Positions 31,186 through 43,448 of a stretch of 64,000 bases of DNA are shown in pieces. The DNA lies in the NCBI GenBank assembly GCA_964016875.1, contig OZ024735.1, positions 13,679,699 to 13,743,698 on the forward strand. Direction: 5' to 3'. Numbering within the stretch: position 1 is the first letter of the stretch; each line of letters begins with the position of its first letter. Below the pieces are notes generated by a model. The model saw only the letters and a list, made by a program, of their open reading frames with translations, was not told the DNA's origin and made no database searches. The stretch comes from Fallopia convolvulus. Taxonomy: Eukaryota; Streptophyta; Magnoliopsida; Caryophyllales; Polygonaceae. A program made the position numbers and the translations under genes.

Positions 31186-34125
31186 CTAATTGCTAGCAAT
31201 GTGTTCCATCAACTTTTCAAGCATGTCTTTCAAATCCTTGTTTTGGCTTTGAATTTCTTGATTCTGAGCTTGAAGAGCCTTCATCTGGTCCCGCATTTCC
31301 TTCATCTCGTCCTTGAGATGCTCGGTAGATTGTTGTGGGTGGAAAAGGCTGGAGGAAGGAGAAGAAAAGCATGCATCAACCTTGCCGCTACAAAGGAGGG
31401 CTATCCCGTGCTCAACAAATGCGAATATCTTCCGATCTTTATGCCCCTTAGAAGCTTTGATCCACAACTCTATCATCTTTATGTTTGACAATGGTTGACC
31501 CGATGCATTGTTCAGTTGTTCCTCAGCAACCAGCCGTTCAAACTCAGCCTTGAATAGAATGAAAATGCATTAAAATGAAGATATGAAAGCAATATATGAC
31601 TATAAGAACAAGCTGAAAAAACAAATGTAAAATAAACAAGTATGCAAGATAGAGCACATTGCATTCACAAACAGATATCATGCACAAAAAGTTTGTGGTT
31701 AAAAGATTCACAAACATCTATCTTTGACACAAGATAACAACAGATTGGATTCACAAACATCTCTATCTTTGGCACAAGATAGATCACATATAGCATGAGC
31801 ACCGAGCACATACCTTATAGAAAATTGTATTCATAAACACGACTTGCTAACTAAGGGAGCATTACACATGCCAAATAATACTAAACATGACTTGTAGTAT
31901 TTTCATCATTCTTGTAGTATTTCCATCTTCAAAATATAGTAATCATGATTTGCTAACTAGAAAAGGAAGTCAACAGTACATCCCATCATAAAATGCAACC
32001 ATAAAGCAACCATAAAAGCCATATTTTGACAATAAATGTCAACCCAATGAGATGTGTAAATGAGCCAACCATAAAGCAACCATAAAAGCCATACTTTGAG
32101 AATAGATTTCAACCCAATCAGATTTGTAATGATAAGGAATATTCAGTCTAATACTTACAATGATAGCAGTTGGGCGTTCACCAACGGTTCCATCTTTGGT
32201 TGACCACAACTTCTTTACAACCTCAGAAATCATAGTCATGGTACCCGACTCACCACCCTTGAAAAACAAAGAGTAAAATTGAGTTCAACATCAAAAGAAA
32301 AGAGAAGTAATATGTGAAACTGGATTGCAATTACCATCATTTCCATCCACTTTGTGAACTTGCGAGACCCCCTCGGTATGGTCCAGACTCGAGTGATTTC
32401 TTTGAACTCATGTTCTCCTTATTCACCTTATCTTGGCGCACCAAGTTGGGATCAGTTCTCCACAAGGTCGTCATCCTTGTCCAGTGCCTGCTCGCTAACC
32501 AGGTTGGTAGTACATTTTTAGCATGAGCATTCTTGAAGGCATTGCTAAGGTGCTTCCCAATTTGGTGTAGAAAGGCATCCTTCATCAGCTCACCCGTCTC
32601 CCTCCAACAGAAATACCTCTACATTGAGAAACAAGAAATAAGACAGCCTTTGTTTCATTAAATTAAAGAAATAGAAGGCATGTTACATCATATTTTCCTT
32701 ACTAGAATTAGATCACAATAGAATCTCAGCAATAGATATCAAACAAAAAGTTTGTTTCATTAGTTTAAACAAGAAATAGGCTGATTTAAACTAAAACATA
32801 TTGTTCTTTCATTTTTAAAGAGAACGAAAGGCAAAATTTCAGCAATAGACATCCAACAAAAGATTAATTTCTAACTTCAAACAAAAGATTACCAAGATCT
32901 CAATCATATTTTCCTTACTAGAATTAGATCACAATAGAATCATGCTATCATGTACCAAAGATATCAATTTCAGCCAAGACTATAATACATATCACACAAC
33001 TAATCAGCTCAAATAAGATAAACAGATCACCCAACGATATCACACAACGATTTTGGATTTTAAGAAGTAGAAAATAACCTGAAACTCTTGAAACCACATG
33101 GTCTGCACATGTTTAGGCACTCTAGATATACTGGTCCAAGGACCTCGATAATGGCCATGGACGATTTCCTTAGCCTTTGCAAACGCTAACTTTTTTGGTT
33201 CAAAGTCTCTACAAAGAATTAGATAAAATTATTAATAATCTATAAAATGAAACTTAGGATTAATAGAGAGTTGTTTTAGAACTGACCGACTGCCTTCCCC
33301 AACAATCCATATAAGCTTTTGTTATGTGCCTTGTTCCTCTCCTTCTTCTTGCTCTCTTTCTTCTTGGTCCCCTTCTTCTTGTTCTCCTTCTTCTTGCTCT
33401 CTTTCTTCTTGGTCTCCTTCTTCTTGTCCTCCTTCTTCTTGCTCTCTTTCTTCTTGGTCTCCTTCTTTTTGTCCTCCTTCTTCTTGCTCTCCTACATCTT
33501 GTTCTTCTTCACTAACCTCCTCTTCTTCCTCAACATCTTCCTCAACTTGTTCCTCCACTTATTCCCCAAGGTCTTCCTCAAGTTCTTCCTCAAGTTCTTC
33601 CTCAAGTTCATCCTCAACTTCCATACGAACCCCAGGCTCATTATCCACATTGAAATCATCCTCATGTTGGTCATAATTTTCTTCCTCAACTGGTAGTAGG
33701 GCTGGTGGAACAACATTCTTTGTACGAGGTCTGGGAACCGGGCTAGGAGTTCTTGAATTAGCATTTATAGGAGCCCTTGAAGGGTTGAGTGCTCGTCAGA
33801 CAGGAGGGTTAGTCTTTGGAGGAGCTGGTGGGAAAGTTTTTGAAGGAGCTGGTGGGGAAGTTTTTGAAGGAGCTGGTGGGGAAGTTTTTGAATGAGCCTT
33901 TAAACGTGCAACAGGTTGTGCAACAACTTGTTGTGGAAGGGCTGCAGTTGTTGTTGAATTTTTAAGCCTGGGGCTACTACGAACAGGGAGCTGGAGGGGT
34001 CGTTTCAGAGGAGGTCTTCTAGGGCTTAAAGCACCCTGCTCTGGAGAAGAAAGAGGTGGACCACGCGCAAAGTTGCAACTAGTAACCCCAGCACGTCCAC
34101 GAGCTGTGCTTCGAAGGTGACGCAT
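31186..34125 (-). pseudogene. CACTA second gene, Transposase_24-like with coiled-coil C-terminus
   Basis: The first exon starts at 34125 (MRHLRSTARG) and is Pro/Ser-rich with repeated S-K-T-S-P-P-A-P units. It is stopped by TGA (33798-33796) and TAA near 33561, then runs into an acidic E-E-G-D-Q-E-E-R-E-Q repeat. Further pieces, split by intron-like gaps, are at 33220-33070 (P-K-H-V-Q-T-M-W-F-Q-E-F), 32628-32340 (R-Y-F-C-W-R...; H-A-K-N-V-L-P-T-W) and 32269-32150 (V-V-K-K-L-W-S). The last, 31491-31186, ends in a clear coiled coil (MKEMRDQMKALQAQNQEIQ). This order is that of plant CACTA ORF2 proteins. The two stops make it a pseudogene. Confidence 0.7.
33330..33500. repeat. CT-rich minisatellite in the CACTA second gene
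   Basis: Units such as TTCTTCTTGCTCTCTTTC and TTCTTCTTGGTCTCC alternate about seven times. On the minus strand they encode the E-E-G-D-Q-E-E-R-E-Q acidic repeat. The frame stays open through the array, which suggests expansion by whole 3-base steps. Confidence 0.85.
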
Positions 34126-34160
34126 GATGACCTAAATCAGAGAAATACAAGGAAACATAA

Positions 34161-34815
34161 TTAGAACTCAAATATATTTAGGGCATGCAATTGATCATGC
34201 AATTGAATGCATGTTTGTCTAGGAAAAAAAGCATGCAATTGATGAATACCTAAAGTGAGTCTAGAATTAAAATGTCATAAATTATTAGAACTCAAGTATA
34301 TTTAGGGCATTCAATTGATCATGTTTGTCTAGGAAAAAAAGAGCATGCAATTGATGAATACCTAAAGCGAGTCTAGAATTAAAATGTCACAAATTATTAG
34401 AACTCTAGTATATTTAGGGCATTCAATTGATCATGTTTGTCTAGGAAAAAAAGAGCATGCAATTGATGAATACCTAAAGTGAGTCTAGAATTAAAATGTC
34501 ACAAATTATTAGAACTCAAGTATATTTAGGGCATTCAATTGATCATGTTTGTCTAGGAAAAAAAGAGCATGCAATTGATTAAATACCTAAAGTGAGTCTA
34601 TAATTAAAATGTCACAAATTATTAGAACTCAAGTACATTTAGGGCATTCAATTGATCATGTTTGTCTAGGAAAAAATGAGCATGCAATTGATGAATACCT
34701 AAAGTGAGTCTAGAATTAAAATGTCACAAATTATTAGAACTTAATTATACTTAGGGCATGCAATTGATCATGCAATTGAATGCATGTTTGTCTAGGAAGA
34801 AAGGAGCATGCAATT
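34161..34815. repeat. Tandem repeat, about 112-bp unit, nearly six copies
   Basis: Units begin TTAGAACTCAAGTATATTTA at 34161, 34285, 34397, 34509, 34622 and 34734 (periods 124, 112, 112, 113, 112). Each contains CATGCAATTGATGAATACCT. The first and last units carry an extra CATGCAATTGAATGC block. Copies 2-5 are very similar, which points to recent homogenisation. The array lies just upstream of the Transposase_24-like gene. Confidence 0.93.
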
Positions 34816-35690
34816 CATCCAAGAAATGAAAAAATAGAAGAAATTGGGAGAGAGTAGGCACTTGTAACTTTACTGAATGAATCGAATGAGATAGGGTGGG
34901 TTGTCCAGGAAGAAACCGGCAGCATTAACAACCCATGAAATCGCCAGCATTAAGGACCCATGAAGAGAGAAAACAGAGATGAATTAAAAAGAGGTCAAAG
35001 TTAAGCAAGAGTAAGGGAGAGAGGGAGAGAGACTTACCACTCGGCTGCCTTGAACAAAAGCAAGCTTGCTCTGAAAAAACACCAAAGATGGTAGTGAGAG
35101 CCCAAAATCAAACATCCATTGTATCAAACTCAAAGGAAAGGAGCGATAGCAAGGGAGAGACAGAGAGATGACTTACCAATCGCCGGATGCCTTGTCCAAA
35201 GGGCTACAATGAGCTTGCTTGAAAGAACACCAAAAAAGTTAGAACGAAACCCTAGATTTGAGCAAACCTAGAAGGAAAGGAAGGTCGAGAGGGAGAGCGA
35301 CTTACCAACGCCGGCGAGATCAAACATAATCGCCAGGGAGCGCCGCCGCGAGTGAGCAACTTCTCTGAAAGCACAATGGATGCTAAGTGTGAGAGAGCGG
35401 CGAGAAGAAGAATGATGGAATGATGCTAAGTGTTATGGTTTCGAATGGAATGAATTCCACTAACGGGCCTACCTAGATCGAGCCCAAAAATTTCCCTCTT
35501 AGCCCAAAATTCAAATTCCCTCCCAACTAAACCCGAAATTAAAAATTCCCCTCTCAAACCAAAATTTGCCTCCTAAATTTCCCTCCTAAATGCATTATTC
35601 CATCCTACATCAATTTTTCCCTCCAACCTCAAAATTGTCCTCTTAAACCAAAAATCTAGTTAGTAAAATGAGTAAATAATTACATATATA
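34816..35690 (-). other. CACTA intergenic region with three repeated splice-donor modules
   Basis: On the minus strand GGTAAGT donor-like sites occur at about 35307, 35178 and 35039, each preceded by a related GCCGGCG/GCCGATTG/GCCGAGTG end and an AGCTTGCTT segment. It looks like a leader exon copied three times. The rest is AT-rich, and 35510-35650 carries repeated TTTCCCTCCTAAA-type strings. Confidence 0.5.
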
Positions 35691-35699
35691 GATGATAGA

Positions 35700-36260
35700 A
35701 TGAGGGAAAAGGAATTACCAATCATATTGTTCGGAACTTGAAGATGATGGAAAATCATCTTCTTCGTTGTCATTTTTAATATCGAAGCTATCATCGCCAC
35801 TTTCCACATCGTATGCTTCCTCATGCAATGACAATGGATCATTAAGATTTGTAGGTAAAGATTGAATTGTCGACCCTACGAAGCCATCAATCTCAAAGTC
35901 ATCCGGTTGTAATGGTTCAAAAGTGGTTGGTTGTTCAGGATTGTTCTCTGCCCATCATTGCTCAACATTGACTCTTGGCTTTGTCTTACACAAATATCTC
36001 CAAACTGCACGACTTCGGGGTGCGCCAGGGTGGTCAAGATAGTAAACTTGGATGCATTGTTCAGAAAAGACAAAAGGATCATGGTTGTTGTAACGTCTCT
36101 TCACATTAACCTCTTGGAAATGGTAATCTGGATGGACTTTTGTCCCATTAGGGCTAGGGTCAAACCACAAACACTTGAACATGACAATCTTCTTACACGG
36201 CATCCCAGTGAACTCAAACTCCAAAATCTGTTCAATCAACCCAAAGAAATCTGATTGTGT
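35700..36260 (-). pseudogene. CACTA TNP2 transposase, C-terminal DUF4216 region
   Basis: It resumes after Sire2 with FFGLIEQILEFEFTGMPCK, then V-M-F-K-C-L-W-F-D-P and Y-Y-L-D-H-P. This is the DUF4216 module that follows the TNP2 core in many plant CACTA proteins. An acidic tail (D-D-S-F-D-I-K-N-D-N-E-E-D-D) ends near 35710 at Y-D-W and a stop. The frame is mostly open, with one change near 35950. Confidence 0.82.
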
Positions 36261-36265
36261 ATCAC

Positions 36266-37323
36266 TGTTGGAACGATGTTGGGACCTCTGGTTCTAAACA
36301 TTGGAACAACGATACAATTCTCCGAGTTTTGAAAATGACAAACACCATAAGGGAACTAATGTGCTTCGATCAAGTATTTCCAAGGAATACAGGTTGAGCA
36401 AGGAACCTCCATGAATGACTAAAGATCACAGGAGCACAAAATGAAGAGTTCCCATCAAAGGAACTCTGAAGATGAAAGTTCCCAAGAAGATAGGAACGCC
36501 CAGGAATGACCAGAGATTACAGGTTTACACGATGAAGAGTTTCTCTCAAAGGAACTCTGAAGAGGACAGTTCCCACGACATGGGAACTCACATGTGAAGA
36601 CAAGGACCGATCAGCGCATATCACGGGATCCTGTCTTGGACAGGATGAAGGCACAGTTTGAAGAGCAGACTGTCACGATTGATCCAACGGTCCGATCATT
36701 TCAAGAAGTTGACCTAGTTCAAATTGAAGTCACATGTGAAGAAAGTACAACTTGGGCATCAAGCAAAGGGCATTTCGGACACAAATGAAAGATGCGATTG
36801 AAGCCCAAGTTCACTCGAGTATAAAGCCAAATGAATAGTACTCGGATTATGCACTTCTCCCAGAACACACAAATATCCACAACAGAGAAAGAGAAAGAAG
36901 AAGAGAAGTCCCCGGCGGCAAGTGTCTGATCTCGACGACGGTGAAGCCAAGTTCCCATGAGCAAGGGAACTGCGATTCGGTGTAAGGTTTGAGTTACTTA
37001 TTTAGTGATTGTTGTTCGCTTAGGAACTCAGTTGAGAAGATTCATTAGTGTTGCTAGAGTTAGGTAGAACTCGTAGGAACAGAGAAGTTTGAATCTGGCT
37101 GTTTGTAACTAAGGAACAAATCAATAATATAAGTAAGTCATTCAAAATCCTCCAAGCGGAGGTAGAGGTTTACCCATACAACTAGTTGGTTGTAGTGGGG
37201 TTCCTCCATAAGAGAACTGTGTTCATTCCGTCTTTTTAACACTTGCGATAGTTTCTTCCGCTGCCTTGGGAACAGCTTAATAGCCAGTTCCCAAGCTCTA
37301 AGCTAACCGATCCCGATCCAACA
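36266..37323 (+). repeat. Sire2 5' LTR
   Basis: It runs TGTTGGAACG...GATCCAACA. It holds about nine GGGAAC or GTTCCC words, including a perfect AGTTCCC-N7-GGGAACT pair at 36568-36588, and a TATAAAG at about 36820. Confidence 0.95.
36819..36826 (+). promoter_or_regulatory. TATA box in the Sire2 5' LTR
   Basis: GTATAAAG follows TTCACTCGA, about 500 bp before the LTR end. The same box is at about 46615 in the 3' LTR. Confidence 0.5.
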
Positions 37324-37325
37324 AT

Positions 37326-37337
37326 TGGTATCAGAGC
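37326..37337 (+). other. Sire2 primer-binding site (initiator tRNA-Met)
   Basis: TGGTATCAGAGC starts 3 bp after the 5' LTR and is the complement of the plant initiator tRNA-Met 3' end. Confidence 0.93.
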
Positions 37338-37378
37338 AAGGCTGCTCTAGATTTGTGTTAGCATCGCATGTATCAAAC

Positions 37379-39043
37379 ATGGCTCACGAACTCACCCAAG
37401 TCGGTCACAACAACAGCAAGCCACCAAGGCTCATCACTGGTAGATTCGAAGTCTGGCAACGCGACATGAAGAACTGGATGCGCAGCCAGGACTACCAAGC
37501 TTGGTGCGTCATAGAGAAAGGGAACTTCAAAATTGATCCAGCGATTGAGAATGACCTTTCAAAATGGGGACCCAATGAGTACAAGTGCATGGAGGCCAAC
37601 TTCAAAGCCATCCAGTACCTCAAGAATACCATGTCGGTGCAAGACTGCGACAGAGTGGCAAACCTAGACACGGCAAAGGAAGTGTGGGAAGCCATTTAAC
37701 AAATGCACATTGGGAACTCAGACCTCCGAGAAGATCTTCAGATGAACGCAAGGAGGGAGTTCTTCACCTTCCAAATGGAGATAGGAGAATCCGTTGATAG
37801 CTACCAATCCCATTTCGAGGGACTTTGCACCAAGATGACTGGCCTTGGGATCACTAAAGAGGAAGTCACCGACAAAATGAAGGTTCAACAACTCTTCAAT
37901 GGGTTGACTGGAGAATGGACAAATGAAAGAACGATGTTCAAAGAGAATCCCGAAAACAAAGCTCTTATGCTCCACCAAGTCTTTGGGAAACTGGTGGGAT
38001 ATGAGAAGAGAAAGATAGACGACAGGGAGCAAAAGCGAGCACATCAGGGGATAGCTCTCAAACTTGAAAAGGTGATCAAGGCAGTACAAGAGCAACATGA
38101 AGAATCTGAAGAAGATGAAGACGAAGAGATAGTCCTTGTAACAAAGGCTCTTCGATCTTTCTACAAAGGGAAGTTCAAGAAGAACTATGGGAACTCAGGA
38201 AAAGGACAGAGTTCCCAAAGAAAATCTGCTGAAAAGGACCTCTCGGATGTGACATGCTACAAGTGTTACAAGAAGGGACACTTTGCCAAGGAGTGCCCTC
38301 AGGGAACGGACAACCGAGGAAAAGGGAAAAAGGCCTACATAGCCACATGGAGTGATGATGAAGACGAGGAGCCTGAATCATGGGCTCAACCTGACATGTG
38401 CGCCATGGCCTTAGGAGAAACCACTGGGGAACAACCCAGTGAGGTAACCCCCGAATCCGTTCTTTCTTCTTTGTCAAATTATGAGAAACCTGAACTGCTT
38501 AAAATTCTCTCAAGTCTGGTCAAAGATAACATTAAATTGCAAAGGAAGCTAGAAAAATCAGAACAAACTAATGCTGAGTTAGTCGGTCTTGAGCCATGTC
38601 CCACTTGTGTGCCCTTATTGGACAAGGTTCAATCTTATGTGTCCCACTTCGTAAAGTTAGAGGATGAGATTAGGACCCTAGAAAGTGACAAGAATATCTT
38701 TCTGCAAAAACTAAGTGAAAAGGTTGAAAGCCCTAAAGCTTCTTGTTCCCACACCAAATTTGTGCCAGCCAAACACGGCATAGGGTATGAGTCAAAGAGG
38801 CCTAATAAAGGGAAGTCCCCCTTGAGTGAACAAGAGATTAATGAATGTAGGGCCTTAGAACTTCAGTGTGAGAAAAGGAAAAATGCTCACTTAGAAGAAA
38901 AGATACGTGTTCTGGAAAGTGGAGTGAATGGAGAAGTAGAATACTACACTGGGAACACTGGACACAAGCTATATGTCCAGATAGCCAAAGGGAACGGGTC
39001 TAGAGTGGTTAACAAAGAAACTATGGATAGGAACAGGATATAG
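37379..39043 (+). pseudogene. Sire2 gag (one in-frame stop)
   Basis: The ATG at 37379 (MAHELTQVGHNN) lies 41 bp after the primer site. The frame runs 553 codons to a TAG at 39041-39043, broken only by TAA at 37697-37699, most simply CAA to TAA. The N-terminal half has the copia gag fold block (F-E-V-W-Q-R-D-M-K-N-W-M), and the UBN2-like part includes F-F-T-F-Q-M-E-I-G-E-S-V-D-S-Y. A CCHC zinc knuckle CYKCYKKGHFAKEC is at about 38255, followed by a coiled coil. Gag builds the particle and packages RNA. In the same frame beyond the TAG a second knuckle, CWNCGAHGHYKESC (39086-39127), follows, so the TAG may itself be a mutation or a recoding site. Confidence 0.92.
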
Positions 39044-39892
39044 AGACCACATCCTAAGTACTACCTAGGAGAATACTACAAGACCTGCTGGAACTGTGGT
39101 GCTCATGGGCACTACAAGGAAAGCTGTCCCAAAGCTAGGGCCCAAACTCAAAAGAACAACGAATACTGGAAAAGGCAAAATCACAGATCCAACCCTGCTA
39201 GAGTTCCCACCCGTAGAAACACACATAGGAACTCTACCCTTAACTCTAGGGATCCTTGTGACGTTAATATTGCTGATTACATGTTGTTCGAGAATATCTT
39301 TCCTTGTAAGGAACCAGGCAAGAGTCATCTTGCTTGGGTCATCAAAAACTAACTTTTCTTGCAGGTGGCAGTGAGGGGGAACACCACATGGGTCATTGAC
39401 AGTGGATGTTCAAATCATATGACCGGAAATAAAGAAAACCTCATCTCACTCCACACGAAGGCCGAAGGAGGTCATGTGTCCTTCGGAAACAAGAACAAGG
39501 GAGAAATCATAGGAACAGGGGAAGTACTACTCAACAAGTCAATCAAAATCAGCAACGTCAATCTGGTAAAGGATCTGGGGTACAATTTGTTGAGTGTGTC
39601 CCAGATATGTGACCAAGGGAACAACATAGTCACATTTGACTCAAATGAATGCCTAGTCATCAACAAAAAGACCAACAAGATCATTCTAAGAGGAAGAAGG
39701 ACCAACAACGTGTACGTGGTTGACACAGAGTTTGAACCACCAAGGAAACTGTGCCTTGCAAGTTCCCATGACGAAACAGAACTCTGGCATCGAAGGCTAG
39801 GACACGCAAGCATGAACCAAATCTTGAAGCTCTACCTCCAGGATCTCGTCGTCGGTCTCCCACGAATTAACCTTAAGGAGTCAAGATGTGTG
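39044..39892 (+). pseudogene. Sire2 second zinc knuckle, protease and pre-integrase region
   Basis: This is the same reading frame as gag, interrupted by TAA at about 39350. It contains the second CCHC knuckle, then the protease active site WVIDSGCSNHMTG (about 39390-39430), S-F-G-N-K-N-K-G and L-L-S-V-S-Q-I-C-D. The GAG_pre-integrase block ELWHRRLGHASMNQI (about 39780) follows. A 1-bp gain near 39890 (TGTGTGAAGC) throws the frame into a short dead end at 39949, while the true sequence C-E-A-C-V-R-G-K-Q continues in the next frame. Confidence 0.88.
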
Positions 39893-42693
39893 AAGCCTGT
39901 GTTCGAGGAAAGCAAACAAGGAACTCCTTCAAGCCCAAAAGGATGGTGAGCATGACCAGGCCCTTAGAGCTAATTCATATGGATCTTTGCGGTCCCATGC
40001 ACACCGAAAGCTATGGAGGAAAGAGGTACATGTATGTTTTAATCGATGATTTTTCACGATTCACATGGGTGCTATTCTTGAGATCAAAATCAGATACCTT
40101 CAAAGAATTCGAAGTCCTAATCACAAGAATGGAGGTCAGCATGGGACTCAAACTCAAGGCTCTCAGATCTGATCATGGAACCGAGTTTGAAAACTCACAG
40201 TTCCTAAGATACTGTGACGAACATGGGATCTCTCACAACTTCTCGGCCCCTCGCACTCCTCAGCAAAACGGAGTTGTCGAAAGGAAGAACAGGACCTTGG
40301 AAGACATGGCTAGAACTATGTTGTTTGAAAGTGGAGTTCCAGAGTACTTTTGGGCTGAAGCTATCTCCACAGCTACCTACATCTTGAATCGAGCCATGAT
40401 CAGACCCTTGATCAAGAAGACATCCTATGAGCTCATCAAAGAAAGAAAGCCCAATATCTCTCATCTAAGGACCTTCGGATGCAAATGCTTCGTCCACAAT
40501 AATGGGAAAGACAACCTTGGCAAATTTGATCCCAGGAGTGATGAAGGGATATTCCTGGGATACTCTTCCCACAGCAAGGCGTACAGGGTCTATAACAAGA
40601 GGACCAAGAAGATAGAGGAAAGCATCCACGTCATCTTCGACGAGAAATCTGTAAAGATAGGAACAGAGGTTCAAGGAAATGGAACTCTGTTCAAACTGGT
40701 CAGACAAGAAGAAGAAGACGACAAGGATGAACCAAGAAAGAGAGATGAAGAGTATCCAAGTGGGAACAATGCACCACAATCAGGGAACAATGAAGGAGAT
40801 CAAAACTCCACAGATCAAAGCTCCTTTGAAGCTCCCTCCTCAACAGAAGAACCACAAGATGCTTTGAACTCTCTTGTTCCCCAGAATGAAAACGTACCAG
40901 AATCAAGTGTTCAGGGGGAACAAAGAGAGAACACAACAGCACAACCAGAAGAGACACTTAGCGAGGAAGTTGAAGACGGGTGTCCCCATGAAGAAGAAGC
41001 CTCGAACGGAGGTGAAACGAGTCCAAGGGAACCCACTCGTACAAGAAATTTCCAACAAAGGAAAGACCATCCCATTGAGAACATCATCACTCCATATGAC
41101 AAAGGTGTTCTGACTCGCTCCTCTCTCAATAATTTTTGTGCTTTTAATGCGTTTGTCTCGATGGTGGAACCAAAAAGCATCAAAGAAGCCCTAAAGGACC
41201 CAGACTGGATCCAAGCCATGCAAGAAGAACTACACCAATTTGAGAGGAACAAGGTGTGGAAACTAGTCCCCAGGCCCAAAAACAAGAATATCATAGGAAA
41301 TCGATGGGTCTTTCGAAACAAACTCGACGATACTGGGGCCGTAGCTAGAAACAAGGCTCGTTTGGTTGCTCAAGGCTACAGACAAGAAGAGGGGATCGAC
41401 TATGACGAGACCTTCGCACAAGTTGCAAGGATCGAGGCCATTCGTCTTCTCATAGCCTATGCAGCCCACAAAGGATTCAAGCTATACCAGATGGATGTGA
41501 AGACGACCTTTCTAAATAGGCACCTCAAAGAAGAAGTGTACGTAGCTCAACCCCCAGGATTCGAAGATGAGAAGCTACCTAACCACGTCTACTTCCTGGA
41601 GAGGGCCCTCTACGGACTCAAACAAGCTCCTTGAGCATGGTATGACAGGTTTGCTCAGTTCCTTCTGTCTCACGGATACCTTCGAGGTTCCATAGACCAA
41701 ACCCTTTTCCTTAAGAAAGAGTCTAAGGATATCGTGATTGATCAAGTTTATGTTGATGACATTGTTTTTGGAGCAACTAACGAAACTCTTGTAGAGAAAT
41801 TTAAGGACCTCATGAGCAGTGAGTTTGAGATGAGTCTCATAGGGGAACTCACGTTCTTCCTAGGACTCCAGATCTCTCAAACAAAGGAGGGAACAAGGAT
41901 TCATCAACAGAAATACATCAGAGAAATGCTAGTCAAGTATGGGATGGATCACTCAAGGCCCATCGACACTCCCACCTCACCAAACTCCAGGTTAAATGCC
42001 GATTAAACAGGAGTAAGTGTCGATCAAAGGAACTTCAGAGGTATGATTGGCTCTCTCTTATACTTAACTGCTAGTAGGCCTGACGTCATGTTCTCAGTGT
42101 GCTTATGTGCACGTTTTCAAGCTAACCCCAAAGAATCACACCTGAAAGAGGTGAAGAGGATTTTCAGGTACCTCAAAGGGAACGACAACTTGTGCCTCTG
42201 GTATCCAAGGAACAGTTCCCTTGAGCTCATTGCTTATACAGATGCAGATTTTGCTGGACACCTCGTTGATAGAAAGAGCACATCAGGAATGGCCCAGTTC
42301 CTTGGGTCATGCTTAGTCTCGTGGGGATCCAAGAAGCAAAATTCAGTGGCACTCTCCACAGCTGAAGCAGAATACGTGGTTGCCGCATCATGCTGTTCCC
42401 AAGTATTATGGCTCAAGTCCCAACTTCAGGATTATGGTATGTCTTTTGGCCTAGTTCCCATACTCTGTGATACCACTAGTGCCATTAACATTTCCAAAAA
42501 TCCTATGCATCACTCTAGGACTAAGCACATAGACATTAGGCATCATTTTCTACGTGACAATGTTGAAACTGGGAACATTTCCATGCAACACTGTAGAACG
42601 GAAGAGCAAATTGCGGACATTCTCACCAAAGCTTTAGACAGACGTCCCTACCAGCGTTTTCGAATGCTTCTAGGGATGATAACTCTAAACTAA
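39886..42693 (+). pseudogene. Sire2 pol: integrase, reverse transcriptase and RNase H (two in-frame stops)
   Basis: There is one frame of 935 codons with stops at 41632-41634 (TGA, from CGA) and 42004-42006 (TAA). Integrase: C-E-A-C zinc ligands, D in LIHMDLCGPM, D in R-S-D-H-G-T-E-F, E in QQNGVVERKN. RT: GNRWVFRNKLDDTG, Q-M-D-V-K-T-x-F-L, the YVDD box at about 41746 and FFLGLQISQ. RNase H: YTDADFAGHLVDRKSTSG, and ALSTAEAEYV. The linker around 40730-41040 is acidic and full of GGGAAC words. All active-site residues are intact, so only the stops and the upstream shift prevent function. Confidence 0.95.
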
Positions 42694-43448
42694 ATAAGTC
42701 CCTGTTTGTCTCTCCCTCAATGCTTGACTAGTCTAACTAGAAATGCATGATAGGAAACCGTAGGACTTAATGCTTTCATTTTGCCATATTACTAGTCTAG
42801 AGCTTAATATGTCTAAAGGAACTTTACTTCTTTTGGCCCAAAATGATCAACCAGAGTTCCCTTTAACCCTCTTTACAAGCCACTATGACGGTTGATCATA
42901 AAACCCACCTTAAGCCAAGGGCCAGACAAACGCTTCTCATGAGCCCAACTCTTTGCACCTTTATCGAGTTGCAATTGTCTGGTTCTCTTTTGAGTTCCCC
43001 AGCTTCACAAAGAAACTTGAGTGTGAGTTCCCTGAACCTCTCCACTCAATATGACCTTTCCAAAGATCATGGGAACTGATAGGCAAAAGCAAGGGAACAC
43101 TGGATCTGAAAAGATGAAACTTCACTAGGGAAACGGGAAATTGTGTCAGACTCTGAAGCGTTTTGGGCCAAGCATTCAAAAATCAAAAGACTTCCCAAGG
43201 AAGAGAACGACGCGTGTCAGAGGCGTGCTAAGGAAGTTGAAACGCCCCTCCGATTTCATTGGCCAACGGTTATCGAGGAATCCAACCTTCCCTTTCTACC
43301 CTCGTCTTCCTTCCTCACATAAAACCCCATTTGCTATTTTTTGGCACTTCTTCATCTCTTACCCTCTCCAAATCATCTTCTCCGCATCCCTCTCACCCCC
43401 TCTTTCGAGAAAAGCTCCAAACTTCTTTCCTTCCCCAGAAAATTCCCA
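42694..43448 (+). other. Sire2 spacer between pol and env-like ORF
   Basis: No gene is supported. Several AGTTCCC and GGGAAC words lie at 42850-43130. A CT-rich leader (43300-43440) directly precedes the env-like ATG and may hold a splice acceptor, since that ORF must be expressed separately from pol. Confidence 0.5.

Noticed and set aside
33319..33696. Plus-strand Leu/Phe-rich and Ser-rich ORFs that look like membrane proteins
   Set aside because: They are antisense shadows of the acidic repeat in the CACTA second gene.
34161..34815. CRISPR-like array
   Set aside because: The whole 112-bp unit repeats without unique spacers, and the DNA is from a plant nuclear genome.
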